Positions 5,239 through 10,979 of a stretch of 11,152 nt of DNA are shown here, one piece after another (within the stretch, counting starts at the first letter, position 1; every line of letters starts with the position of its first letter). The translations under genes and the position numbers were made by a program. The notes under the pieces are model-generated. The model saw only the letters and a program-made list of their open reading frames with translations. It was not told the origin of the DNA and ran no database searches. Source of the DNA: Desulfotomaculum sp. (GTDB taxonomy: Bacteria > Bacillota > Desulfotomaculia > Desulfotomaculales > Nap2-2B); contig DMDI01000147.1 in NCBI GenBank assembly GCA_003445555.1, positions 1 through 11,152 of the forward strand, read 5' to 3'.

Positions 5239-5859
5239 TTGCGCCGGCCGGGTAAATTTATTATTTTTTTGGTGCTTTTTCTGGTCCTGTCCCTACTGGC
5301 TTTTGCCAGCTTCAGGCTAGGGGAGGAAAAACAAGCGGAACTTTTGCCTGCCCGCAATTCAGCAGGCGGGGTTGAAAAAGAAAATAGGGAAGGAGTAACT
5401 AAGGAAAGAACGACCCCGACACCTGGGGAAAGTACCGCTGAAACACCAAAGGGCACGCCCGGCGCGCCGGGCGGGGCCGGGCTGAGCAGCTCATTTTCCT
5501 CTAGCCAAGAGATTGAAGCTTACTTTATCACCCGCCTGAACATCATTGGCCGGTATTACGAAGGAAGGTTAAACGGTTTGCTTAGTTTGGCCTGGAATGA
5601 GTACGGCGCGGCGCAAAAGCTAAAAGGAAAGGCTGCTACCTTTTCCCTGGCGCCAAAATATATTGCCGCCGGAAACGCGCTGGAAAAAGAATGTGACCAG
5701 GAATTTTACGCGGTCCTAGCCGAGTTTAAAGCGGAGATGCGGAAAAACTCCTTTCCCCTGGACAAGGCCTTTGCCGCCCAAAGGGAGTATGAAAGGGCCA
5801 AAGCGGCCCGCAAAAAGCAAATTTTTCGCCGGGCGGCAAAGCTTTTTTTGCCCCCCTAA
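5239..5859 (+). CDS. Signal-anchored helical envelope protein, function unknown
   Basis: A 206-residue protein. Residues ~7-25 (FIIFLVLFLVLSLLAFASF) form one membrane anchor after a basic MRRPGK start, so the rest is outside the membrane. Residues ~28-85 are a Thr/Pro/Gly-rich flexible linker (TTPTPGESTAETPKGTPG). Residues ~88-206 are strongly helical, with RLNIIGRYYEGRLNGLLSLA, an ALEKECDQEFYAVLAEFKAE segment and a basic coiled-coil-like tail. I recognise no named family. The start is TTG at 5239, ten bases after AGGAG; an ATG at 5218 is in another frame. It opens a plus-strand run of envelope genes, with 99 bases to the DUF1616 gene. Confidence 0.75.
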   Translation: MRRPGKFIIFLVLFLVLSLLAFASFRLGEEKQAELLPARNSAGGVEKENREGVTKERTTPTPGESTAETPKGTPGAPGGAGLSSSFSSSQEIEAYFITRLNIIGRYYEGRLNGLLSLAWNEYGAAQKLKGKAATFSLAPKYIAAGNALEKECDQEFYAVLAEFKAEMRKNSFPLDKAFAAQREYERAKAARKKQIFRRAAKLFLPP

Positions 5860-5894
5860 ATTTTAATTCCAAAAGCAAAGCAGGAAAAACAATA

Positions 5895-5914
5895 AAAAAG
5901 TAGAATTACTTTTT
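5895..5914 (+). terminator. Weak A/T hairpin, possible terminator
   Basis: AAAAAGTA (5895-5902) and TACTTTTT (5907-5914) form an 8-bp stem with a GAAT loop, ending in five T's. The stem is AT-only apart from one G-C pair, so it would be weak. It lies between the genes at 5239 and 5962. Confidence 0.3.
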
Positions 5915-5961
5915 GATATAAACAAAGTAAATTTTTTAGTTAGGGGTAGTTTTTTTCTTTG

Positions 5962-6843
5962 GTGGAGCCTTGGCGTAAAAATCTAAGCCTGCGTCATGAT
6001 TTATTATATCTTCTTGGTCTTTCGTTTATCCTGGCTTTAACTATTATCTTTGGAAAGACAAGCGAGGATGTTTATCCTACCTGGGGGCACTATTTAAGAG
6101 TAATCTTGGGCCTACCTTTTATCCTCTTTTTTCCCGGTTACGCCCTAATAGCCGCTCTTTTTCCTAATAAAGACGACCTACCCGGTATAGAACGGGTGGC
6201 TTTAAGCTTTGGGTTAAGTATTGCCGTAGTCCCTTTGCTTGGGCTGGCTTTAAATTATACCCCCTGGGGTATTCGCCTGCTTCCCATCCTGGCTACCTTA
6301 ACGCTTTTTATCATTCTTACGTCAGGTTTGGCCCTCTACCGTCGTTCAAAGCTGCCCCCGGCCGAAAGGTTTGTCCCGGCCCTTGCGCTAAGCTGGCCTG
6401 GTTTAAAGGAGTTTTCCCGGCTGGATAAGGTTCTTTCTATTCTGCTAGTGCTGGCCATTTTCTTTGCCCTGGGGAGCATAATTTACGTGGTGGTCACCCC
6501 AAAGACAGGAGAAAAGTTTACGGAATTTTACCTCTTAGGAAAGGGCCATAAAGCCGAAGGCTACCCGCGCCACTTGTCCTCGGGGGAAGAAGGGGAGGTA
6601 ATCGTTGGGGTGGTAAACCACGAATATCGTCCCGTAAAGTACTACCTGATAGTTAAGATAGGTAAATATTACAAATCACGCGTCGGCCCAATTCAGTTAG
6701 ACCACGAGCAAAAATGGGAGCAGCCGGTAAAATTTTCCGCCCAGCAAGAGCGAAAAAATTTAAAGGTGGAGTTTCTCCTATTTCGCCAGGGGGACAAAAA
6801 GCCGTACCGCTGCTTACACTTATGGGTAAACGTAACCAAGTAG
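5962..6843 (+). CDS. DUF1616 integral membrane protein
   Basis: A 293-residue DUF1616 (PF07760) protein. Characteristic segments are LRVILGLPFILFFPGYALIA, DLPGIERVALSFGLSIAVVP and LALNYTPWGIRL. Five membrane helices are visible at about residues 14-32, 44-67, 80-99, 104-125 and 157-180. The last ~110 residues form a soluble, beta-rich, probably external domain (GEEGEVIVGVVNHEYRPVKY, resembling adhesion or CARDB/NEW3-type folds). DUF1616 is common in Archaea and some thermophilic bacteria, often near surface-glycoprotein genes; its activity is unknown. GTG at 5962 and TTG at 5959 are both possible starts; AGGGG at 5942-5946 is farther than usual, so the start is uncertain. The TAG stop is the first triplet of a palindromic repeat. 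Confidence 0.88.
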   Translation: MEPWRKNLSLRHDLLYLLGLSFILALTIIFGKTSEDVYPTWGHYLRVILGLPFILFFPGYALIAALFPNKDDLPGIERVALSFGLSIAVVPLLGLALNYTPWGIRLLPILATLTLFIILTSGLALYRRSKLPPAERFVPALALSWPGLKEFSRLDKVLSILLVLAIFFALGSIIYVVVTPKTGEKFTEFYLLGKGHKAEGYPRHLSSGEEGEVIVGVVNHEYRPVKYYLIVKIGKYYKSRVGPIQLDHEQKWEQPVKFSAQQERKNLKVEFLLFRQGDKKPYRCLHLWVNVTK

Positions 6844-6866
6844 GGGCGTATTGCTATACGCCCCCA
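6841..6866. repeat. GTAGGGGCG-family palindrome overlapping a stop codon
   Basis: GGGGCGTAT (6843-6851) and ATACGCCCC (6856-6864) pair around a TGCT loop, the same loop as the copy at 9819-9858. The element starts with TAG, which is the stop codon of the DUF1616 gene. Confidence 0.8.
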
Positions 6867-6872
6867 AGATAA

Positions 6873-6923
6873 CCACCCCCTCCCTTCCCTCCCCCTTAAA
6901 GGGGGAGGGAAGGTGGGGGGTGG
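6873..6923. repeat. G-rich near-perfect palindrome, G-quadruplex-type
   Basis: Long arms meet at CCCCCTT-A-AAGGGGG with one mismatch and one wobble pair. The right arm (GGGGG-A-GGG...GGGGGG-T-GGG) fits a four-tract G-quadruplex pattern. It is related to 4641-4687 and lies between two GTAGGGGCG-family copies. Confidence 0.8.
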
Positions 6924-6933
6924 GTAAACGTCG

Positions 6934-6959
6934 TAGGGGGGTTAAATTTAACGCCCCGA
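6934..6959. repeat. GTAGGGGCG-family palindrome, one mismatch
   Basis: GGGGGGTTAAA and TTTAACGCCCC are inverted arms with one mismatch; the centre GTTAAATTTAAC is identical to that of 4797-4830. It ends just before the possible start codon of the CPBP gene. Confidence 0.75.
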
Positions 6960-6962
6960 TCA

Positions 6963-7949
6963 TTGGTAAGGAAAGGCTCAGGTCATATGTCATATAATCA
7001 TACCGTCAAAACGGCTAAACAAATAAATTCTCCTTCGACAAGCGAGACGCTTGTCCTACCACCGCGTTTGGAAGTTGGAAGTTGGAAGTTGGAGGGTAGA
7101 AGGTCACAAATTTGCCAATTCATAACCCTTCTAATCTCCAACATCCAATCTCCAACCTCTAAACGGCGGTTTAATCAGGCCGTCCCCTGGTTGTATGCCC
7201 TGGCGGTTGGGGGCACGGAATTACTGGTTGGGCTGGTAAATGTAACGGCCGGTTTGCTTTTACATTTTACCCTGCTTTTTATTTTGCTCGCCCACGCCGC
7301 GGTGCTTTTTACGCGCAGAACTAAAGATAAGACCGGCCCTGATATTTTAGGCTATAACTTTTACTTAAGCTTAACTTTGGTTCCTTTAATCCGTATTTTA
7401 AGTCTCTGTATGCCCTTAGCCTCTTTTTCCTTGCCTTACTGGTACCTGATTGTGGGAACGCCTCTTTTTGCGGCGGCCTTTCTGGTAATCCGGCAGGCCG
7501 GCTACCGGGCCCAGGATATTTATATCTCGCGGGTTAAAAATTTGCCCCTGCAATTAGCCCTTGGCCTTATTGGTTTGCCCTTAGGATTAATCGAGTTTTA
7601 TATTTTATCCCCGGCTCCCCTAATAAAAACTTTTGACCTAACCCAAATATGGCTGCCGGCCCTTATTTTGCTGGTATTTACCGGCCTCGCCGAAGAATTA
7701 ATCTTCCGCGGCATTTTGCTTAAAAGCGCGGGTGAATACTTGAAAAAACGAACGGCTTTATTTTACGTTAGCTTTCTCTTTGCCGTAATGCACATTACCC
7801 ACCTGGTTACCCTAGACGTATTTTTTGTTTTTGGGGTAGCCCTGCTTTTTGCTTTACTGGTCCAAAAAACAAACTCCCTCCTGGGAGTAACCCTGGCCCA
7901 CGGATTGACTAACATTACTTTGTATCTGGTTTATCCTTTTTTTCTTTAA
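6963..7949 (+). CDS. CPBP-family (Rce1/CAAX-like) intramembrane metalloprotease
   Basis: A multi-pass membrane protein with a C-terminal CPBP domain (PF02517, the fold of Rce1 CAAX proteases and bacteriocin-processing enzymes). Numbering from 6963, the motifs are E244-E245-LIF-R249, FAVMH277 with H280, and H313-GLT-N317, the complete glutamate/histidine/asparagine set of the family, so it is likely active. About six to eight membrane helices run from residue ~78 (LYALAVGGTELLVGLVNV) to the end. The first ~75 residues are unlike any domain and are encoded by short repeats (7034-7164). The start is uncertain: TTG 6963, ATG 6987 or TTG 7191 are in frame; none has a good ribosome binding site. 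The original gene may have started nearer 7191. Substrate unknown; nearby membrane and S-layer proteins are candidates. Confidence 0.85.
   Translation: MVRKGSGHMSYNHTVKTAKQINSPSTSETLVLPPRLEVGSWKLEGRRSQICQFITLLISNIQSPTSKRRFNQAVPWLYALAVGGTELLVGLVNVTAGLLLHFTLLFILLAHAAVLFTRRTKDKTGPDILGYNFYLSLTLVPLIRILSLCMPLASFSLPYWYLIVGTPLFAAAFLVIRQAGYRAQDIYISRVKNLPLQLALGLIGLPLGLIEFYILSPAPLIKTFDLTQIWLPALILLVFTGLAEELIFRGILLKSAGEYLKKRTALFYVSFLFAVMHITHLVTLDVFFVFGVALLFALLVQKTNSLLGVTLAHGLTNITLYLVYPFFL
7034..7060 (+). repeat. Dispersed GACAAGCG/CGCTTGTC palindrome, copy 1
   Basis: Contains GACAAGCG-AGA-CGCTTGTC followed by CTACC. Copies 2 and 3 are at 8456-8482 (+) and 9781-9807 (-). This copy is translated within the predicted N-terminus of the CPBP protein (STSETLVLPP). 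Confidence 0.85.
7068..7163. repeat. TTGGAAG heptamer tandem with inverted partner
   Basis: Four head-to-tail heptamers (three TTGGAAG, one TTGGAGG) occupy 7068-7095. An imperfect inverted partner built of CTCCAAC/ATCCAAT units occupies about 7127-7163, so the two arms can pair across ~30 bases. It is in frame inside the 5' part of the CPBP gene. Confidence 0.8.
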
Positions 7950-8050
7950 TTTTTTTAATTTTTTTTTCTGGAAAAGAAGGATTATTTTTCTCCATGTCGA
8001 AATTAACCTTTTAGATAAAGAAATTGGGGTAACAAAGGGGGTTCTTAGTT

Positions 8051-8320
8051 ATGATTTCCACTGTTACCACCACTACCACCACCGTAACCACGGTAGCCAG
8101 CACCACGATGGCGGCCGGATTAGGTTTAATCGCCACGCTGGTTTTAATAGCCGGTTTAATCACCAAAGAACTGACCGGGGCGTGGGTAAGCCCTACCGGC
8201 AAAGCAGGTACGATTACACTTCCCCAGGCGGTCGACCGGAACTTAAACCTGGTTATTGTGCCGCTTCTATTAACCTTTGCTTTAATTGTAGTGGTTAAGG
8301 TTCTGGAGGTCTTGCATTAA
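8051..8320 (+). CDS. Thr-rich small two-helix membrane protein
   Basis: An 89-residue protein with an unusual N-terminus: MISTVTTTTTTVTTVASTTM is almost entirely Thr, Val and Ser. Two membrane helices follow, about residues 20-40 (AAGLGLIATLVLIAGLITKE) and 67-87 (LVIVPLLLTFALIVVVKVLE), joined by a ~25-residue loop. The start ATG at 8051 lies ten bases after AAAGGGG. I recognise no named family. The Thr-rich tract would be outside or at the membrane face and could be an O-glycosylation target; that is speculation. It lies 101 bases after the CPBP gene and is followed by the terminator at 8511. Confidence 0.75.
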   Translation: MISTVTTTTTTVTTVASTTMAAGLGLIATLVLIAGLITKELTGAWVSPTGKAGTITLPQAVDRNLNLVIVPLLLTFALIVVVKVLEVLH

Positions 8321-8510
8321 ATAAATTAATATAGGCCGCTGGTGTGCCTGAACGGTTGGTGGGCCAATTTTAATTTAAATGTATTGCCTAAGCCGCGCCC
8401 AACGTTGAATTTTATAGGGGTTACGAACAGCCAAATAAAATATAGACCTCTACCTTTCGACAAGCGAAGACGCTTATCCTACTGAAGATAAGGAACGGTA
8501 AAGGCGGCTT
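8321..8510 (+). other. Leader-like stretch before the reductase gene
   Basis: No gene seen. It contains palindrome copy 2 (8456-8482) and ends at a strong terminator only 22 bases before the next start codon. I compared it by eye with common riboswitch cores (TPP, cobalamin, c-di-GMP, T-box) and recognised none. Confidence 0.4.
8456..8482 (+). repeat. Dispersed GACAAGCG/CGCTTGTC palindrome, copy 2
   Basis: TTCGACAAGCG-AAGA-CGCTTATCCTAC, one base longer at the centre and one base changed compared with copy 1. The same orientation as copy 1. Confidence 0.85.
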
Positions 8511-8540
8511 AAACCACCAAAGCTTGGTGGTTTATTTTTT
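8511..8540 (+). terminator. Rho-independent terminator before the reductase gene
   Basis: AAACCACCAA (8511-8520) and TTGGTGGTTT (8524-8533) form a perfect 10-bp stem with an AGC loop, followed by ATTTTTTG. This is a textbook terminator for the plus strand. It ends the upstream transcript but also lies directly before the next gene, whose promoter is not visible after it. Confidence 0.85.
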
Positions 8541-8562
8541 GTTTGACCAGAGGTGAAAAATA

Positions 8563-9771
8563 ATGAATTATGACGTTATTGTGGCGGGCGGCGGCCCGGT
8601 AGGTTGCGCCGTGGCCAGGGATATTGCCGCGGCCGGTTACCGGGTGCTTGTTTTGGAAGAGCACCTGGAAATAGGCGCGCCCGTCCAGTGCGCGGGTTTA
8701 ATCAGTAATAGAGCCCTGGAAATTTCCCGGGTTCCCTCTACGGTTGTGCTAAACCAGTTGAAGGGGGCGGTAGTTTATGCCCCCGGGAAAAGCATCCTGG
8801 AACTGGAAGGAAAGAAAGTATACGCCCTGGCAGTTGACCGCCTTGCCTTTGACCGTTCCCTGGCCGAACAGGCTAGAGCGGCCGGGGCAGAAATACGCTG
8901 CGATATGCGGGCAGTTAAATTTGCCTACGTACCGGAAGGAATCCTGGTAGAGGCGAAAAACAGAGCCGGGGAAAGCGGCTTTTTTTCCGGCCGTTTGTTA
9001 ATTGGCGCCGACGGACATAATTCAGTCGTTGCCCGCTGGCTGGGAATACCCCGCCCCCTGGAAAAAATCTCCCTTTACGCCGCCGAAGTATGGTGGCCGG
9101 AGCAAAATAGCCGGATGGCCCACATATTTCTTGACCGTGACCTTGCCCCCGGCTGGTTTGGCTGGATTTTTCCCGCCGGCCATAACCGGGCCAGGGTGGG
9201 AATAGGTTACTCTCCATTGGTGGCGGAGGGCCGGAGCGCCTCCCCCCGTTTACTTTTTAACCAGTTAAAAGATAAGTATCCGCTTCTTTTTCGGGAAATG
9301 AAGGTCTTGCAAAATACCGGCGGTACCATTCCTATTGGCTTTTTAAGACAAACGTACGCGGCCCACGTAATGTTGGTTGGGGACGCGGCCGCTCACCTCA
9401 AGCCTGTTTCCGGAGGGGGACTCTTTTTTGGGCTCAAGGCCGGGGAACACTGTGCCGATACAGCAATTAAAGCCTTGCAGGCCCAAAACTTTACCCCGAA
9501 ATTTTTAAGTACTTACCAGAAAAAGTGGGAGGCCGCCATAGGACAAGAAGTATCCTGCGGGCTAAAACTTAGGGAATTATTTTTGAAAATGAAAAATGAG
9601 GATATAGAATTCCTCCTTGGTTTTTTTAATAAATCCCTTTGGCGAAAACTTATCCTTAAATACGGCGACCTTGATTACCACTCCCGGCTGGCGGCCCGTC
9701 TGGCCACCGCCCTACCCTGGTTTGGCCGTTTTCTGACTGATGGCTTAAGAAGTTTAACCCAAGAAAAATAA
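8563..9771 (+). CDS. Geranylgeranyl reductase family FAD oxidoreductase
   Basis: A 402-residue flavoprotein of the geranylgeranyl reductase family, whose members saturate double bonds of isoprenoid chains (archaeal membrane lipids, chlorophyll side chain, some quinones). Visible: the N-terminal FAD-binding Rossmann motif G9-x-G11-xx-G14 with GYRVLVLEEH closing it; VQCAGLIS around C43, typical of the family; GADGHNSVVARWLG (148-161); and VGDAAAHLKPVSGGGLFFGL (the second FAD motif, GDAA at 273-276). Length is normal. Start ATG 8563 follows AGAGGTG by seven bases. The substrate cannot be read from sequence: a quinone, a polyprenyl carrier or a lipid are all possible. No other isoprenoid genes are in the window. 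Its TAA stop lies inside the stem of the downstream terminator. Confidence 0.9.
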   Translation: MNYDVIVAGGGPVGCAVARDIAAAGYRVLVLEEHLEIGAPVQCAGLISNRALEISRVPSTVVLNQLKGAVVYAPGKSILELEGKKVYALAVDRLAFDRSLAEQARAAGAEIRCDMRAVKFAYVPEGILVEAKNRAGESGFFSGRLLIGADGHNSVVARWLGIPRPLEKISLYAAEVWWPEQNSRMAHIFLDRDLAPGWFGWIFPAGHNRARVGIGYSPLVAEGRSASPRLLFNQLKDKYPLLFREMKVLQNTGGTIPIGFLRQTYAAHVMLVGDAAAHLKPVSGGGLFFGLKAGEHCADTAIKALQAQNFTPKFLSTYQKKWEAAIGQEVSCGLKLRELFLKMKNEDIEFLLGFFNKSLWRKLILKYGDLDYHSRLAARLATALPWFGRFLTDGLRSLTQEK

Positions 9772-9822
9772 CCCATCCAAGTGGTAGGATAAGCGTCTCG
9801 CTTGTCCAGATGGGTTATTTTT
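9764..9822. terminator. Terminator hairpin enclosing a repeat and a stop codon
   Basis: AAAAATAACCCATC (9764-9777) and GATGGGTTATTTTT (9809-9822) are perfect 14-bp arms; the right arm ends in a T-run. The left arm contains the reductase stop codon. The loop is dispersed palindrome copy 3. Confidence 0.8.
9781..9807 (-). repeat. Dispersed GACAAGCG/CGCTTGTC palindrome, copy 3
   Basis: Inverted relative to copies 1 and 2; read on the minus strand it is GGACAAGCGAGACGCTTATC followed by CTACCAC. It fills the loop of the terminator at 9764-9822. Confidence 0.85.
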
Positions 9823-9858
9823 CCGTAGGGGCGTATTGCTATACGCCCCTACGGAAAA
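9819..9858. terminator. GTAGGGGCG-family hairpin between convergent genes
   Basis: Perfect 18-bp arms (9819-9836 and 9841-9858) with a TGCT loop; T's and A's flank the GC stem on both sides, so it can terminate the reductase (+) and the SLH gene (-). Its TTTT end shares bases with the hairpin at 9764-9822, so the two structures are mutually exclusive. Confidence 0.8.
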
Positions 9859-9860
9859 GG

Positions 9861-10979
9861 TCAATACTTTTTAAACCGGCAGATTATAACGGCCGCTTCA
9901 GCCCTGGTGGTATTTTTCATGGGCCCGAAAGTTTTATCCGGGTACCCCTCAATTAAACCGCTTTCTACGGCTAAGGCCACATATCCCCTTGCCCAGGAGG
10001 ATATTTGCGCTTCGTCGGCCAGATCAATTTTTTCCTGAGCTTTGGCTAGGGCTTCACTTTCTTTACCCGCCGCCCTAATCATTATGGCTACCATTTCCTG
10101 GCGGGTAATTTGGTCGTTGGGCCTGAATTCACCTTTATACCCTTTTATTAATCCTGCTTTGGCGGCTGCCTCCACCCATTCGTAATGCCAGTTGACCGGT
10201 TTAACATCTTTAAAGGTTAGCACTTCAGGAGTTTCTTTGGCCAATCCTAAGGCCCCGGTCAACAGCTTGGTAAACTCAGCCCGGGTAACGTTTCTACCCG
10301 GACGGAAGGTTTGGTCCGGATAGCCGGCTACAATACCTTTGGCGCAAAGAGTTATAATGCACTCGTAAGCCCAGTGTTCTTTGGTTAAATCACTGAACAC
10401 ACAGGCGGGGGGTTTTACTACCGTTTCAACCATCACCGCATATTTGCTGAAGTGGTCAACCTCTACGGTTACAGTATGCTTTGTTTTATCAACCGTTCCA
10501 CCCAGGGAAACCCAAGTCTTGGTAGTTTCATCCAAATAGTAGACGGCCAGCATTTCTTCTTTGGCGCCGGCCAGTTTTGCCGGGTCGTACTGCAGGGTGA
10601 TGGTCACCGGCTTGGCAAATTTCGTTCCAGCCGGGCCAAACTCGTAAATGTCACTGGCAAGTTTCAAAGTTGCCGGAGGAGCGGTTACTTCCGTGAGCAC
10701 AACTTGTTTGATAGTGATAACTACTTCTTTGTCCAGCACACCGGCCGGTATTTCTACGCACGCTTTGCCCGCAGCCCCGGTCACTTTGCCGCCTTTAGGA
10801 CCAACGCTACCAACGCCGGGGGATGGGGCAGCTCCCCCTCCTCCACCGCCGGAGGGACAAACAACAACTTCAATTGTACCCTGATAAATCCAATCAGTAT
10901 CACGATTTTTGCTATAAGCAGTAAGCCCGGTGGTTCCTGCGCCTACGGCTTTAAGGTTGTGGTCTTCAATTTTTATAGG
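9861..10979 (-). CDS. S-layer protein with three SLH domains, 5' end disrupted
   Basis: About 372 residues in this frame. In order: ~40 residues ending a beta-rich domain (TAYSKNRDTDWIYQGTIEVV), a Gly/Pro linker (PSGGGGGGAAPSPG), a ZU5-like domain (GGKVTGAAGKACVEIPAGV to VDHFSKYAVM), then three SLH domains at the C-terminus: FSDLTKEHWAYECI...NVTRAEF, FKDVKPVNWHYEWV...QITRQEM, and QISSWARGYVALAV...NTTRAEA. SLH triplets bind pyruvylated secondary cell-wall polymer and anchor the protein at the cell surface. The TRAE-type motif is intact in SLH1 and SLH3 and is TRQE in SLH2. Upstream of ~10980 the frame is not protein-like while another frame encodes an Fn3-like domain, so the 5' part is out of frame or foreign. 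It converges with the reductase gene. Confidence 0.9.
   Translation of the reverse strand, partial: PIKIEDHNLKAVGAGTTGLTAYSKNRDTDWIYQGTIEVVVCPSGGGGGGAAPSPGVGSVGPKGGKVTGAAGKACVEIPAGVLDKEVVITIKQVVLTEVTAPPATLKLASDIYEFGPAGTKFAKPVTITLQYDPAKLAGAKEEMLAVYYLDETTKTWVSLGGTVDKTKHTVTVEVDHFSKYAVMVETVVKPPACVFSDLTKEHWAYECIITLCAKGIVAGYPDQTFRPGRNVTRAEFTKLLTGALGLAKETPEVLTFKDVKPVNWHYEWVEAAAKAGLIKGYKGEFRPNDQITRQEMVAIMIRAAGKESEALAKAQEKIDLADEAQISSWARGYVALAVESGLIEGYPDKTFGPMKNTTRAEAAVIICRFKKY

Noticed and set aside
5214..5456. Minus-strand 80-residue frame
   Set aside because: Shadow of the signal-anchored protein gene on the other strand.
7068..7095. Heptamer tandem considered as a CRISPR or VNTR array
   Set aside because: No spacers, units of only seven bases and an inverted partner; not CRISPR.
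8011..8202. Minus-strand 63-residue frame rich in Val
   Set aside because: It is the complement of the Thr-rich coding repeat; no RBS.
8321..8510. Known riboswitch in the leader
   Set aside because: No TPP, cobalamin, c-di-GMP or T-box core could be recognised by eye; kept only as possible attenuation.
8915..9217. Frames on both strands within the reductase gene
   Set aside because: Overlap a well-supported flavoprotein gene and contain no family motifs.
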